Shown: positions 1 through 10,301, counted from the stretch's first letter. The stretch is 64,000 nt of DNA from Mycolicibacter longobardus (GCF_002102265.1 NZ_LQPG01000017.1:186001-250000), one strand, 5' to 3'. Made by a program: numbers and translations. Notes: generated from the sequence alone by a model not told the origin.

Positions 1-362
1 TGCTGCGGCGCGGGCGCGGCAGCATCGTCAACGTCACCAGCATGGTCGCCTTCAAGGGCGTTCCCGGCGCGTCGAGCTACAGCGCGTCCAAGGCCGCGTT
101 GGAGTCGCTGACGCGTACCTGGGCCACCGAGTTCGGGCCGGGCGGGGTGCGGGTCAACAGCGTCGCGCCGGGACCGACCGCCACCGAGGGAGTGGCAGCC
201 GAATGGGGAGACGTCAACGACGAGCTGGGCCGGGCACTTCCGCTCGGTCGCACCGCGCACGCGGCTGAGATCGCCGAAGCGGTGCTGTTTTTGGCCTCGC
301 CGCGGTCCAGCTTCATCACCGGATCGACCCTGCACGCCGACGGCGGCGGTGCCGCCGCCTGA
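1..362 (+). CDS. SDR-family oxidoreductase, 3' part only
   Basis: The C-terminal ~120 residues of a short-chain dehydrogenase/reductase; the gene runs off the left edge and reads in the frame that starts at base 3. Seen: the strand ending in N-V-T-S, the catalytic Y-x-x-x-K in SSYSASKAAL, the motif RVNSVAPGPTATEG after the active site, and a C-terminal ITGSTLHADGGGA that matches the usual 'G..l.vDGG' end of the family. The Rossmann N-terminus is missing only because the window begins here. Substrate cannot be told; the family uses NAD(P)H on alcohols or ketones. It is followed by ~100 bases and then a co-directional GNAT gene. Confidence 0.85.
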   Translation, partial: LRRGRGSIVNVTSMVAFKGVPGASSYSASKAALESLTRTWATEFGPGGVRVNSVAPGPTATEGVAAEWGDVNDELGRALPLGRTAHAAEIAEAVLFLASPRSSFITGSTLHADGGGAAA

Positions 363-463
363 GGCGACCCCCGGGTAGGCGCCAGCCGTCGGCGCCGCAG
401 GCTGCCCACAATTCGTCACCGAGCGTGCATCGAGTCGTCACGCGGTGATTGCCTCTACGCCGC

Positions 464-1318
464 ATGACTGCGCAACCGTTCTTCAGTGTGAGCACTGGTT
501 CTGTACTCATCGCCCCCGAACCCGCCACCGACTCTCCCGCCTCCGGGACCGACACCCCGCGTTATTCGCTACTGCTGTCCACCGATTCCGCCTTGATCGA
601 AGCCGCGCAACGGCTGCGCTACGAGGTGTTCAGCACCGAACCGGGATTCTCCTTGCCCCACACCGCCGATGGCCGTGACGCCGACCGATTCGACCAGTAC
701 TGCGACCACCTACTGGTACGCGACGACGGCTCTGGTGAGCTGGTCGGCTGCTACCGGATGCTGCCCCCCACCGGGGCTATCGCCGCCGGAGGGCTTTACA
801 GCGCAATCGAGTTCGACGTCAGTGCGCTGGATCCGCTGCGACCGTCACTGGTCGAGATGGGCCGCGCGGTGGTACGGCCGGGGCATCGCAACGGTGCCGT
901 CGTGCTGTTGATGTGGGCCGGGATCCTGGCCTACCTGGACCGCTACCAATATGACTATGTCACCGGCTGCGTGTCGGTGCCCGTCCACGGCGAAGGTGCC
1001 CCGGGCAGCCAGATCCGCGGCGTGCGCGACGTCGTGCGGCGCCGTCACGCCTCGCCGCACCGGGTGAGCCCGTATCGGCCGGTGGTTCTGGATGGGAAGT
1101 CCCTCGACGAGATCACCCCGCCGGCCCGCCCGACCGTGCCGCCGCTGCTGCGCGGCTACCTGCGCCTGGGTGCGCGCGTCTGCGGTGAACCGGCCCACGA
1201 CCCGGACTTCGGGGTGGCTGACTTCCCGGCCCTGCTGTGCCGAGCCGACGCCGACACCCGTTACCTGCACCGCCTGCGTTCGGTGGCGGCGGCAGCCGAC
1301 ATCACCGCGGGCGCGTGA
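464..1318 (+). CDS. GNAT-like N-acyltransferase (Rv3027c-like)
   Basis: A 284-residue protein resembling the hemolysin/ornithine-acyltransferase-like GNAT proteins that sit beside a PlsC-type acyltransferase in mycobacteria (Rv3027c/Rv3026c order). Seen: LRYEVFSTEPGF near residue 60, then DQYCDHLLVRD and ELVGCYRMLPP, which are the characteristic blocks of this family, and VEMGRAVV further on. The ATG at 464 (MTAQPFF) is preferred over an in-frame TTG at 449. The stop overlaps the GTG of the next gene (GTGA), so the pair is translationally coupled. By analogy the pair makes an acylated lipid (OlsB/OlsA-like logic), but the substrate is inference. Confidence 0.75.
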   Translation: MTAQPFFSVSTGSVLIAPEPATDSPASGTDTPRYSLLLSTDSALIEAAQRLRYEVFSTEPGFSLPHTADGRDADRFDQYCDHLLVRDDGSGELVGCYRMLPPTGAIAAGGLYSAIEFDVSALDPLRPSLVEMGRAVVRPGHRNGAVVLLMWAGILAYLDRYQYDYVTGCVSVPVHGEGAPGSQIRGVRDVVRRRHASPHRVSPYRPVVLDGKSLDEITPPARPTVPPLLRGYLRLGARVCGEPAHDPDFGVADFPALLCRADADTRYLHRLRSVAAAADITAGA

Positions 1319-2133
1319 GCTCGGCGATGGTCAACGCGTGGGCGCCCCGGGGATCGTGTACACCCGGGTGTGTGCGCGACGGCGACAAGCGGCCGTTCCC
1401 GGCGGTGGTGGCGGTGCGGCTGGCACTGGTGATGCTGCTGGCGCCGGTGCTGCCGCTGCTGGCGGTGCCGATACCGGGCCGGGCCCGGTTGCAGCGCCGC
1501 TGCTGCCGGATGGTGCTGGGCTGTTTCGGGGTGCGGGTGACCACGACGGGCGGGCCGGTACGCAACCTGCGCGGCATCCTGGTGGTCAGTCCACACGTGT
1601 CCTGGCTGGACGTGTTCGTCATCGGCGCGGTGTCGCCGGGGACGTTCGTGGCGCGTGCCGACCTCATCAGCTGGCCCGGCATCGGAGCGCTGGCCCGCAT
1701 GATGCGGATCATCCCGATCGACCGGTACAGCCTGCGCCGGCTGCCGGCGGTGGTCGACATGGTGGCCGCCAGGCTGCGGGCCGGCCGCACCGTGGTGGCG
1801 TTCCCGGAGGGCACCACCTGGTGCGGGCGCACCCACGGCAGGTTCTACCCGGCCCTGTTCCAGGCCGCCGTCGACGCCTCGCGGCCGGTGCAGCCGCTGC
1901 AGCTCACCTACCACCACCGGGACGGGTCTCCGTCGACGCTGCCGGCCTTCGTCGGCGACGACACCCTGCTGGCCTCGATGCGGCGGCTGATCACCGCGCG
2001 GCGCACCGTCGCACAGGTACACGTCGCGGCCCTGCAGCTGCCGGGCACCGACCGTCGGGAACTGGCCGCCCGCTGCCAGGCCGCCGCGGGTTGGCAGGTG
2101 CGGCGGAGTGAACCGGTACGCATCATCTGTTGA
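1315..2133 (+). CDS. PlsC-like 1-acylglycerol-phosphate acyltransferase family protein
   Basis: A 272-residue membrane-associated acyltransferase. Seen: the catalytic H-x4-D motif in SPHVSWLD (H94, D99), the phosphate-binding FPEGTT block (163-168), and a hydrophobic N-terminal segment (about residues 30-52) fitting a membrane anchor. The start is the GTG overlapping the upstream stop as GTGA; an earlier in-frame start would lie deep inside the GNAT gene. The family transfers acyl groups from acyl-CoA or acyl-ACP to lysolipids. Coupling with the GNAT gene suggests two sequential acylations of one lipid. Equivalent position in M. tuberculosis: Rv3026c, next to iscS. Confidence 0.8.
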   Translation: MSSAMVNAWAPRGSCTPGCVRDGDKRPFPAVVAVRLALVMLLAPVLPLLAVPIPGRARLQRRCCRMVLGCFGVRVTTTGGPVRNLRGILVVSPHVSWLDVFVIGAVSPGTFVARADLISWPGIGALARMMRIIPIDRYSLRRLPAVVDMVAARLRAGRTVVAFPEGTTWCGRTHGRFYPALFQAAVDASRPVQPLQLTYHHRDGSPSTLPAFVGDDTLLASMRRLITARRTVAQVHVAALQLPGTDRRELAARCQAAAGWQVRRSEPVRIIC

Positions 2134-2195
2134 CCAGCCCAGCCGCACGCCGCAGCGCCGGGGCGCCTCGTTGTGCCCGGTATCCTGGGCAGGCC

Positions 2196-3389
2196 ATGGT
2201 CTATCTGGATCACGCCGCCACCACCCCGATGCACCCCCAAGCCATCGAGGCGATGGCGGCCGTGTTGGGCACCGTCGGCAACGCCTCCTCGCTGCACGCC
2301 GCCGGCCGCGCCGCGCGGCGCCGGATGGAGGAGTCCCGGGAGTCCATCGCGGCACACCTGGGCGCGCGCCCCTCGGAGGTGGTGTTCACCTCCGGCGGCA
2401 CCGACGGCGACAACCTGGCGGTCAAGGGCATCTACTGGGCCCGCCGGGACGCCGATCCGCGCCGCAACCGGATCATCACCACCGAGGTCGAACATCACGC
2501 GGTGCTGGACTCGGTCGGCTGGCTTGCCGAGCACGAAGGCGCCGAGATCACCTGGCTGCCCACCGGCGCCGACGGCTCGGTGTCGCCGGCCGCCCTACGC
2601 GAGGCGCTCCAGGACTCCGATGATGTCGCGCTGGTGTCGGTGATGTGGGCCAACAACGAAGTCGGCACCGTGCTGCCGATTCACGAACTCGCCTCGGTCG
2701 CCGCCGAGTTCGGGGTGCCCATGCACTCCGACGCGGTGCAGGCCATCGGGCAGCTGCCGGTGGACTTCGGAGCCAGCGGACTGTCCGCCCTGAGCCTGAC
2801 CGCGCACAAGTTCGGCGGACCCTGCGGGACCGGTGCGCTACTGGTGCGTCGCGACGTGACATGTGTTCCGCTGACGCACGGCGGGGGCCAGGAACGTGAC
2901 ATCCGTTCCGGCACACCCGATGTCGCCGGAGTAGTCGGGATGGCCGCCGCGCTGCAGGTCGCCGTGGGGTCATTGGAGGCAACCGCCGGCCGGGTTGCGG
3001 CACTGCGCGATCGGCTCATCGACGGGGTGCTCTCCAGTATCGACGACACCCGCGTCAACGGGTCGCGCACCGATCGGCTGCCCGGCAACGCGCACTTCAC
3101 CTTCGCCGGCTGTGAGGGCGACTCCCTGTTGATGTTGTTGGACGCCAACGGCATCGAGTGCTCCACCGGCTCAGCGTGCACCGCCGGTGTCCCGCAGCCC
3201 TCGCACGTGCTGACCGCGATGGGCGCCGACCCGGTGGCCGCCCGAGGTTCGCTGCGACTGTCGTTGGGGCACAACAGTGTCGACGACGACGTGGACGCCG
3301 CGCTGGCGGTGCTGCCCGGCGCGGTGGACCGGGCCCGGCACGCCATGCTGGCCGCTGCGGGAGTGAGCGCGATGAGGGTAGCCCGGTGA
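2196..3389 (+). CDS. iscS: Cysteine desulfurase IscS
   Basis: A 397-residue PLP enzyme that takes sulfur from cysteine as an enzyme persulfide for tRNA thiolation and Fe-S assembly. Seen: N-terminal [16 protein letters not shown] (PLP-stacking His ~100), HSDAVQ (Asp 179), the PLP lysine in [10 protein letters not shown] (K205), and the mobile catalytic loop [10 protein letters not shown] (C328). ATG 2196 is chosen because family members begin right before YLDHAATT. The stop overlaps the mnmA start (GTGA). The partner is therefore directly downstream: MnmA receives this sulfur. Confidence 0.95.
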   Translation: MVYLDHAATTPMHPQAIEAMAAVLGTVGNASSLHAAGRAARRRMEESRESIAAHLGARPSEVVFTSGGTDGDNLAVKGIYWARRDADPRRNRIITTEVEHHAVLDSVGWLAEHEGAEITWLPTGADGSVSPAALREALQDSDDVALVSVMWANNEVGTVLPIHELASVAAEFGVPMHSDAVQAIGQLPVDFGASGLSALSLTAHKFGGPCGTGALLVRRDVTCVPLTHGGGQERDIRSGTPDVAGVVGMAAALQVAVGSLEATAGRVAALRDRLIDGVLSSIDDTRVNGSRTDRLPGNAHFTFAGCEGDSLLMLLDANGIECSTGSACTAGVPQPSHVLTAMGADPVAARGSLRLSLGHNSVDDDVDAALAVLPGAVDRARHAMLAAAGVSAMRVAR

Positions 3390-4462
3390 AGGTCGTGGCT
3401 GCGATGAGCGGCGGGGTGGATTCGTCGGTCGCCGCGGCCCGTATGGTCGACGCCGGCCACGACGTGGTCGGGGTGCATCTGGCCCTGTCCCGCAACCCGG
3501 GAACCCTGCGCACCGGTTCGCGGGGCTGCTGCTCGCGGGAGGACTCCGACGACGCCCGCCGGGTCGCCGACGTGCTGGGAATCCCGTTCTATGTGTGGGA
3601 CTTCTCCGAGCAGTTCAAGGACGAGGTGATCGACGACTTCGTCGATTCCTACGCCCGAGGTGAGACCCCCAACCCGTGCGTGCGGTGCAACGAGAAGATC
3701 AAGTTCTCCGCGGTGGCCGCCCGGGCCTTGGCGCTGGGTTTCGACATGGTCGCCACCGGGCATTACGCCCGGCTCACCGATGGCCGGCTGCGCCGCGCGG
3801 TGGACGCCGACAAGGACCAGTCCTACGTGCTCGCGGTGCTGTCCGCCGAACAGCTGAGCCATGCGGCGTTCCCGGTCGGGGACACCCCCAAGCCGCAGAT
3901 CCGGGCCGAAGCCGCCGAACGCGGACTGGCGGTGGCCAGCAAGCCCGACAGCCACGACATCTGCTTCATTCCGACCGGCGACACCCGCACCTTCCTCGGC
4001 GGTCACATCGGCGTGCGGCCCGGGGCGGTCGTGGACGCGCGCGGTTCGGTACTGGCCGAACACGACGGGGTGCACGGCTTCACCATCGGCCAGCGCAAGG
4101 GCCTGGGCATCGCCGGGCCGGGGCCCGACGGCCAGCCGCGCTATGTGACCGGCATCGATGCCGCCACCGGCACCGTCACCGTCGGGTCCGCCGCCGACCT
4201 GGACGTGGTGGAGCTGACCGGGCGGGCGCCGGTGTTCACCTCGGGCAGCCCGTGGCGCGGCCCGGTCGAGTGTGAGGTGCAGGTGCGCGCCCACGGCGCG
4301 ACGGTGGGCGCGGTGGCCGAACTGGTCGGCGACGTGCTGCAGGTGCGGCTGCGTGAGCCGTTGCGCGGCGTGGCCCGCGGCCAGACCCTGGCCTGCTACC
4401 GCCCGGACGCGCAAGGCGACGAGGTGATCGCCAGCGCGACGATCGCCGACACCGGGGTGTAA
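3386..4462 (+). CDS. mnmA: tRNA-specific 2-thiouridylase MnmA
   Basis: A 358-residue enzyme that makes 2-thiouridine at U34 of Glu, Gln and Lys tRNAs, using ATP and sulfur relayed from IscS. Seen: ATP-binding PP-loop SGGVDSS (8-14), the NPCVRCN block with the family's first catalytic cysteine (C98), tRNA-contacting KDQSYVL, and SHDICFI with the second cysteine. The GTG start overlaps the iscS stop, giving tight coupling of sulfur donor and acceptor. Length and motif order are normal for the family (also called TrmU). Confidence 0.95.
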   Translation: MKVVAAMSGGVDSSVAAARMVDAGHDVVGVHLALSRNPGTLRTGSRGCCSREDSDDARRVADVLGIPFYVWDFSEQFKDEVIDDFVDSYARGETPNPCVRCNEKIKFSAVAARALALGFDMVATGHYARLTDGRLRRAVDADKDQSYVLAVLSAEQLSHAAFPVGDTPKPQIRAEAAERGLAVASKPDSHDICFIPTGDTRTFLGGHIGVRPGAVVDARGSVLAEHDGVHGFTIGQRKGLGIAGPGPDGQPRYVTGIDAATGTVTVGSAADLDVVELTGRAPVFTSGSPWRGPVECEVQVRAHGATVGAVAELVGDVLQVRLREPLRGVARGQTLACYRPDAQGDEVIASATIADTGV

Positions 4463-4474
4463 CTGGTGGCCTTC

Positions 4475-4540
4475 GGCGCCGAACGTGCACTCAGAGCGAT
4501 GATGCGGCGATTTTTTCGTCCTGAATACACGCTCGGCGCG
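4475..4540. repeat. Intergenic imperfect palindrome, possible bidirectional terminator
   Basis: Arms of about 24 bases (left arm beginning GGCGCCGAACGTGCACTCAG, right arm ending CACGCTCGGCGCG) pair with about five or six mismatches around a loop containing ATTTTTT. It lies between the convergent ends of mnmA and lpqA, where a terminator serving both would be expected. Confidence 0.5.
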
Positions 4541-4551
4541 GGTCAGCAGAA

Positions 4552-5182
4552 TTAACCGGGCGCCCCGGCCGCCATGTTCGTGATCACCAGCTCGGCGTCG
4601 GACCCCGAAAAGCCGCAATAGGTGACCTCCAGCATGACCACCGACTTGACCTGGTAGGCACGGCCGCAGTCACCGGCCCGGGTGCGCAGCGACTCGTCGT
4701 CGGCGGTCCAGTCGCTGACCAGTCCCGGCCCGGCGGAGCTGTCGGCGCACTCGGCGACGGTGGACACCAGGGCATCGAGGGCACCATGGGCGGACTCGGG
4801 GTCGGGATAGACGGCCGCGCCCTCGGAGACCAGGGCGGCCTTGGGCGGGTACTGGTAGGTGGTCTTGCGGAAACGGGTGGGCGCCGACCCGAACACCTCG
4901 GTCTCGGCGAAGATGAAGCGGCACGGCGGCGGCACCGTTTCGGCGAGCTCGTCGATGTCCACCGGGGCGGTGGAATCCATGGTGGGGATGATCGTGAGCT
5001 GTTCGTCGGCGCCGACGAGGGCACGCATGCGGGGTGTGTCGAGCATGATCCGGCTGAGATCCACCGTGCCGTCGGGCACCGACGGTCCCAGGGTATGGCA
5101 GCGCCGTCCCGTCGATCAGTCGGGTGCAGCCCAACAACATCGCGACCGGCCCGCAGATCAGCACCCGCCGCCATGTTTTCAC
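4552..5182 (-). pseudogene. lpqA: LpqA-like lipoprotein with an apparent +1 frameshift
   Basis: Two pieces in different frames look like one gene. The GTG at 5182 opens MKTWRRVLICGP followed by AMLLGCTRLIDGTALP: a short basic n-region, hydrophobic core and lipobox LLGC, as in mycobacterial lipoproteins. A second frame (reading from 5079, MPDGTVDLSRIML onward) carries ~170 residues like the PknH-type extracellular sensor domain, with cysteines at PPCRFIF, VAECADSS, GDCGRA and TYCGFSG. The span 4552-5182 is 631 bases, one more than a multiple of three, so one extra base near 5080-5110 would explain it. LpqA (Rv3016) has this position beside the MetE-like gene. It could be a sequencing error or a genuine pseudogene. 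Confidence 0.6.
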
Positions 5183-5201
5183 CGCTGAAAGGCTATCCCG
5201 A

Positions 5202-5207
5202 TACGGT
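5202..5207 (+). promoter_or_regulatory. Probable -10 hexamer of a leaderless promoter (MetE-like gene)
   Basis: TACGGT fits the mycobacterial -10 pattern TANNNT. It begins exactly 12 bases before the GTG at 5214, so transcription would start on the GTG itself and no ribosome binding site is needed or seen. Confidence 0.45.
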
Positions 5208-5213
5208 TGCCGG

Positions 5214-6227
5214 GTGAATGCCTTCGCCGCCGGGACCGGTATCGGCTCCTGGCCGGGAACGTCGGCGCGGCAGGCCGCCGAGGTGGTCGTCGGTGAACTG
5301 GGCGGCAGCCTGGCCCACCTGGTCGAGTTGCCGGGCCGCGGGGTGGGCGCCGACATGATCGGCCGGGCCGGTGCACTGCTGGTCGACATCGCCATCGACA
5401 CCGCCCCGCGCGGCTACCGGCTGGCCGCGCGCCCCGGCGCGGTGACCCGGCGCGCGATCAGCCTGCTCGGGGAGGACGCCGACGCCCTGGAAGAGGCATG
5501 GGAGGTCGCCGGCCTGCGGGGCAGCGGGCGCCCGGTCAAGGTGCAGGCGCCCGGCCCGCTGACCCTGGCCGCGGAGTTGGAGTTGGCCAATGGGCACCGA
5601 GCCATCAGCGACCCCGGTGCGGTGCGTGACCTGGCGGCGTCGCTGGCCGAAGGCCTCAAGACGCACCGGGCCGACCTGTCCCGGCGTCTGGACACCCCGG
5701 TGGTTGTGCAGTTCGACGAGCCGGCCCTGACCGCCGCGGTCACCGGTCGGTTGGCCGGGGTCACCACCTTGAGCCCGGTGCCGGCCATCGACGAGGCGGT
5801 GGCCGCCGCGCTGCTCGACGCCTGCGCCGAGACGGTGGGTGGTGACGTGCTGGTGCACAGCTGTGCTTCGGGCTTGCCGTGGACTGTGTTGCAGCGCAGC
5901 GGTATCACGGCGCTGGCGCTGGACTGCACGGCGTTGGACCCGGCCGACTTCGACCAGATCGGTGCCTTCATCGACTCGGGCCGCACCGTGGTGATGGGGC
6001 TGGTTCCGGCGATCGCGCCAGCCCGGCGGCCCTCGGTGGAGGAGCTGGCCGCCGCGGTCGCCGCGATCACCGACCGGATCGGCTTCGCCCGCTCGGTGCT
6101 GGCCGAACGGGTCGGCATCAGCCCGACCTGCGGAATGGCCGGCGCCACCGCCGCGTGGGCGCGCACCGCGGTCGGGCTGGTGCGCAAAGTGGGCGAGGCG
6201 TTGGGCAGCGACCCCGATGCCGCATAA
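5214..6227 (+). CDS. Cobalamin-independent methionine synthase-like protein (Rv3015c-like)
   Basis: A 337-residue protein of the UROD/MetE-C superfamily. Seen: GTGIGSWPG at the N-terminus, VQFDEPAL (like VQ.DEP.. of MetE), the zinc-site pattern H-S-C in VLVHSCASG, and a later cysteine in ISPTCGMAG. It is about the size of the MetE C-terminal catalytic half alone; the N-terminal half is absent, as in Rv3015c. A methyl-transfer role is inferred from family only. The GTG 5214 start is supported by the hexamer 12 bases upstream. In M. tuberculosis its neighbour is ligA; here a 12-kb CRISPR-Cas locus separates them, and the first decayed repeat starts 6 bases after its stop codon. Confidence 0.8.
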   Translation: MNAFAAGTGIGSWPGTSARQAAEVVVGELGGSLAHLVELPGRGVGADMIGRAGALLVDIAIDTAPRGYRLAARPGAVTRRAISLLGEDADALEEAWEVAGLRGSGRPVKVQAPGPLTLAAELELANGHRAISDPGAVRDLAASLAEGLKTHRADLSRRLDTPVVVQFDEPALTAAVTGRLAGVTTLSPVPAIDEAVAAALLDACAETVGGDVLVHSCASGLPWTVLQRSGITALALDCTALDPADFDQIGAFIDSGRTVVMGLVPAIAPARRPSVEELAAAVAAITDRIGFARSVLAERVGISPTCGMAGATAAWARTAVGLVRKVGEALGSDPDAA

Positions 6228-6233
6228 AGCGTC

Positions 6234-9200
6234 GCTTCTGCGAAGGGGCCGCAGCCCAAGCCGCGTCGGGTGCCGACCGTGAAGATCCTCATCAGGGATG
6301 ATGATCGAGCTTTAACGAAAGCGCCGCGGCGAAAACCGCGGCGGGCGCCGCAGCTCCGCCCGACCCGGGTCGTCTTCACGGCCTCAACGAAAGCGCCGCG
6401 CTGAAACCGCAGCGGCGGCGTGCGGGGATGCCCGATGCGACCCACCTTACCGGGGCCTGAACAAAAGTGCCGCGGCCGAAACCGCGGCGGGGCCCGCTTG
6501 ATCGCATCCGCAATGAACGACGGGGTGCCTCAACGAAAGCGCCGCGGCCGAAACCGCGGCGGGCCAGGATCTCGGTGATGTGCGCCGGGCAGGTGTAGTG
6601 GCCTCAACGAAAGCGCCGCGGCCGAAACCGCGGCGGGTTTCAGGCGCCAACGCCAGCCGCCAGCGCGGTCCTGGCCTCAACGAAAGCGCCGCGGCCGAAA
6701 CCGCGGCGGGCGACCAACGGCGTTGACGGGGTCAACGGGTACCGCGGCCTCAACGAAAGCGCCGCGGCCGAAACCGCGGCGGGTTTCCCGCGCCGAGGTC
6801 GCAACCCTCATCCAAGAGGCGCCTCAACGAAAGCGCCGCGGCCGAAACCGCGGCGGGCGGGTCCTCACGCCCGGACCCGCATCGGTGGTGTCGCCGCCTC
6901 AACGAAAGCGCCGCGGCCGAAACCGCGGCGGGCCGGGACGTGTTCCGTGGCTCGCTGATGTCGCTGGTGCCTCAACGAAAGCGCCGCGGCCGAAACCGCG
7001 GCGGGAACGAGGGCTGGCAGCTCTCACGCGGCGAGGTGCAGCCTCGACGAAAGCGCCGCGGCCGAAACCGCGGCGGGTGAAATCCCAGTCATCACGCGAC
7101 GTAGTCACCGTGCCTCAACGAAAGCGCCGCGGCCGAAACCGTGGCGGGATCCGGCCAGCTTCGATTGCAGGTTGAACTCGACGCCTCAACGAAAGCGCCG
7201 CGGCCGAAACCGCGGCGGGCTCATAGAGTCGCACGCCGCGCACCTACCCGTTGAGGCGCCTCAACGAAAGCGCCGCGGCCGAAACCCCGGCGGGTCCCCC
7301 GCAGTCCACGCACCGCCGCGGGTTGGCCAGGCCTCAACGAAAGCGCCGCGGCCGAAACCGCGGCGGGACGGCGGTGTCCGCGAGACGGTCGAGTAGCGCG
7401 TCGCCTCAACGAAAGCGCCGCGGCCGAAACCGCGGCGGGGGTGGAACGGCGCCAGTCGCGGTGGCTGCGATGCCATGCCTCAACGAAAGCGCCGCGGCCG
7501 AAACCGCGGCGGGAACAACAAGGTGAGCATCGTCGGGTTGCCTTGGATGCAGCCTCAACGAAAGCGCCGCGGCCGAAACCGCGGCGGGGGGGTGTGAACT
7601 ATTAACCCAGCAAGCACATAGTATGCGGGCCTCAACGAAAGCGCCGCGGCCGAAACCGCGGCGGGCTCGGATGGCCCGGATGGTCGGGCAGGGCCAGTCG
7701 AGGCCTCAACGAAAGCGCCGCGGCCGAAACCGCGGCGGGTGGCATCGCGCACGGCTCACCGCAGGCGCAAGTCTTCGCCTCAACGAAAGCGCCGCGGCCG
7801 AAACCGCGGCGGGTGCAAGCCCGTAGTCGCCGTCGACGACGAGTTGCGAGCCTCAACGAAAGCGCCGCGGCCGAAACCGCGGCGGGCACGTTGGGGGACT
7901 TCACCACCTCGGCGGTGCGCATGCCTCAACGAAAGCGCCGCGGCCGAAACCGCGGCGGGCACACCGGACTCGTTGTCGAAGGGGATGGCTCCGTTGTTGC
8001 CTCAACGAAAGCGCCGCGGCCGAAACCGCGGCGGGCTTGTACTGCAATGCCTGTTCGGGGGTGATGCCCTCGCCTCAACGAAAGCGCCGCGGCCGAAACC
8101 GCGGCGGGCTGGTCGTCGATCGTCGTCGGCACACCCTCCGCAGAGGCCTCAACGAAAGCGCCGCGGCCGAAACCGCGGCGGGCTGGTCGTCGATCGTCGT
8201 CGGCACACCCTCCGCAGAGGCCTCAACGAAAGCGCCGCGGCCGAAACCGCGGCGGGACGAACTGCCTTCCGTCCCACCGACGCCCGTCGGGGCCTCAACG
8301 AAAGCGCCGCGGCCGAAACCGCGGCGGGGGCCCGCAGCTCCGCCGTCGGCATTGCCGGGTCGGCGGCCTCAACGAAAGCGCCGCGGCCGAAACCGCGGCG
8401 GGTCTGGTGTGGCTGCGGTGCGTTCGTCGGCGTAGGGGTCGCCTCAACGAAAGCGCCGCGGCCGAAACCGCGGCGGGCAGGGGGTCGTCGTAGTTCACCC
8501 CCGCGTTGGTGGGTGGGCCTCAACGAAAGCGCCGCGGCCGAAACCGCGGCGGGCCATGAGCACCACCACCGCACCACGGGCAATCAAGCGCGCCTCAACG
8601 AAAGCGCCGCGGCCGAAACCGCGGCGGGCTGACGGTGCCGCCAGCGACGCCAGCTAGGCAGTCGCAGCCTCAACGAAAGCGCCGCGGCCGAAACCGCGGC
8701 GGGACGGCGGTCATCACTCCGGCCCCGATGCGGCTGGGTTCGCCTCAACGAAAGCGCCGCGGCCGAAACCGCGGCGGGCCGGCAAGCACATAGCATGCAG
8801 GTATGACCATTTACGAGGCCTCAACGAAAGCGCCGCGGCCGAAACCGCGGCGGGACCATCACCGAACACCTGGGCGTGCATCGAGTTCAGGCCTCAACGA
8901 AAGCGCCGCGGCCGAAACCGAGGCGGGCTCAACACCATCGGCCCAGACCGCCATCACGGCTCCAGCCTCAACGAAAGCGCCGCGGCCGAAACCGCGGCGG
9001 GTTGACGTGAAGCCAGCCGTTGGCGTCCACCTCGCCTCAACGAAAGCGCCGCGGCCGAAACCGCGGCGGGGCATCTCGTTGACCGCGGCGACCTCGTCGT
9101 TGCCGTAGCCTCAACGAAAGCGCCGCGGCCGAAACCGCGGCGGGCCGGTCATCTTGCGTTTCCGTTCGAGGTTGTCGAAGCCTCAACGAAAGCGCCGCGG

Positions 9201-10100
9201 CCGAAACCGCGGCGGGCGGGCCCGGGGAGTGATCCGCCACATGACGTTCTCGACGCCTCAACGAAAGCGCCGCGGCCGAAACCGCGGCGGGTGGGTCGCA
9301 ATGGGAGAGATCCCCGAACTCGGATGTCGCCTCAACGAAAGCGCCGCGGCCGAAACCGCGGCGGGGTGGACGAACCAGGCCGGGACGAATCCGTCGGTGA
9401 GGCCTCAACGAAAGCGCCGCGGCCGAAACCGCGGCGGGGCGAGCCAGGTCGGGTCACCAGTCCAAGGTCCAGTGGTCGCCTCAACGAAAGCGCCGCGGCC
9501 GAAACCGCGGCGGGCCGCACCGTCGGGATCGCGCCCCGCGGATCGATATGCCTCAACGAAAGCGCCGCGGCCGAAACCGCGGCGGGGCCCAGGAACCCCG
9601 CGTAGTGGATCAGTTCCTTGCCTCAACGAAAGCGCCGCGGCCGAAACCGCGGCGGGTCGGCACATCCCGGATCGCGGCGCCCAGCTGGTTGAAGCCTCAA
9701 CGAAAGCGCCGCGGCCGAAACCGCGGCGGGGCGCCATCAGTTGACGGCCTCGGGTGCTGGCTTGGTGCCTCAACGAAAGCGCCGCGGCCGAAACCGCGGC
9801 GGGTCCGAAATCCGGGTGTCTTTCTCGGCCGCCTTGGCTTCGCCTCAACGAAAGCGCCGCGGCCGAAACCGCGGCGGGTGCAAGCGCATACCATGCAAGC
9901 CATGACCATTTACGAGGCCTCAACGAAAGCGCCGCGGCCGAAACCGCGGCGGGTCAATTCGACGGCCGCGCAGGGCGATGGCTGCTTGGAGCCTCAACGA
10001 AAGCGCCGCGGCCGAAACCGCGGCGGGCACGCACTCAGCCACTTATCAGCTAGAATCTGTGGAGCCTCAACGAAAGCGCCGCGGCCGAAACCGCGGCGGG
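6234..10100 (-). CRISPR. CRISPR array, 53 repeats of 37 bases and 52 spacers
   Basis: Repeat starts on the + strand run from 6234 to 10064 with a period of 69-77 bases. The 37-base repeat begins GCCTCAACGAAAGCGCC and ends AAACCGCGGCGGG. Its arms CGCCGCGG and CCGCGGCG form a perfect 8-bp hairpin around CCGAAA. Spacers are 32-40 bases, mostly 35-38. The leader and cas2 lie at the high-coordinate end. The four low-coordinate repeats are decayed: 6234 (28/37 matches), 6309 (33/37), 6381 (one-base indel) and 6455 (34/37), which marks that side as the trailer and sets transcription on the minus strand. Single-base variants occur at 7041, 7112, 7258 and 8891. The spacer at 8109-8145 is repeated exactly at 8183-8219. 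Spacers at 7589, 8779 and 9879 share one target. Confidence 0.98.
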
Positions 10101-10301
10101 AGCCCTGGCCAAAATACCATTTTGAGCAGCAGTGATGCACGCTGTCGGCGAGGCCGATTCTCAGAATTCACACGCGTACCGTACTTGTGATGGCTAGATT
10201 CGGCACAGCGACCGTGAGCTGGATGTTTGGTGTACGAGACGTCGCCGGTAGACGATGCAGTATCGGACTGCTCGCGTATGCGCGTAGCTGGTAAGCGCTG
10301 G
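10101..10301 (-). promoter_or_regulatory. CRISPR leader
   Basis: 201 non-coding bases between the newest repeat and the cas2 stop codon. They are less GC-rich near the array (AAAATACCATTTTG lies 10 bases from the first repeat). By position this region should hold the array promoter and the Cas1-Cas2 integration signal; neither element can be pinpointed by eye. Its far edge shares an exact 18-base word with the end of cas1 (see findings). Confidence 0.75.

Noticed and set aside
2681..4618. 645-residue antisense frame across iscS and mnmA
   Set aside because: High-GC shadow of two well-recognised genes; composition Arg/Gly/His-rich, no motifs.
6271..10063. Self-targeting spacers
   Set aside because: No spacer was noticed to match another part of this window by eye; a full genome search is needed to be sure.
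6723..10190. Long open frames with repeated LNESAAAETAAG, PQRKRRGRNRGG or ASTKAPRPKPRR segments
   Set aside because: They are the CRISPR repeat translated in its frames; they change frame at spacers and have no other coding signal.
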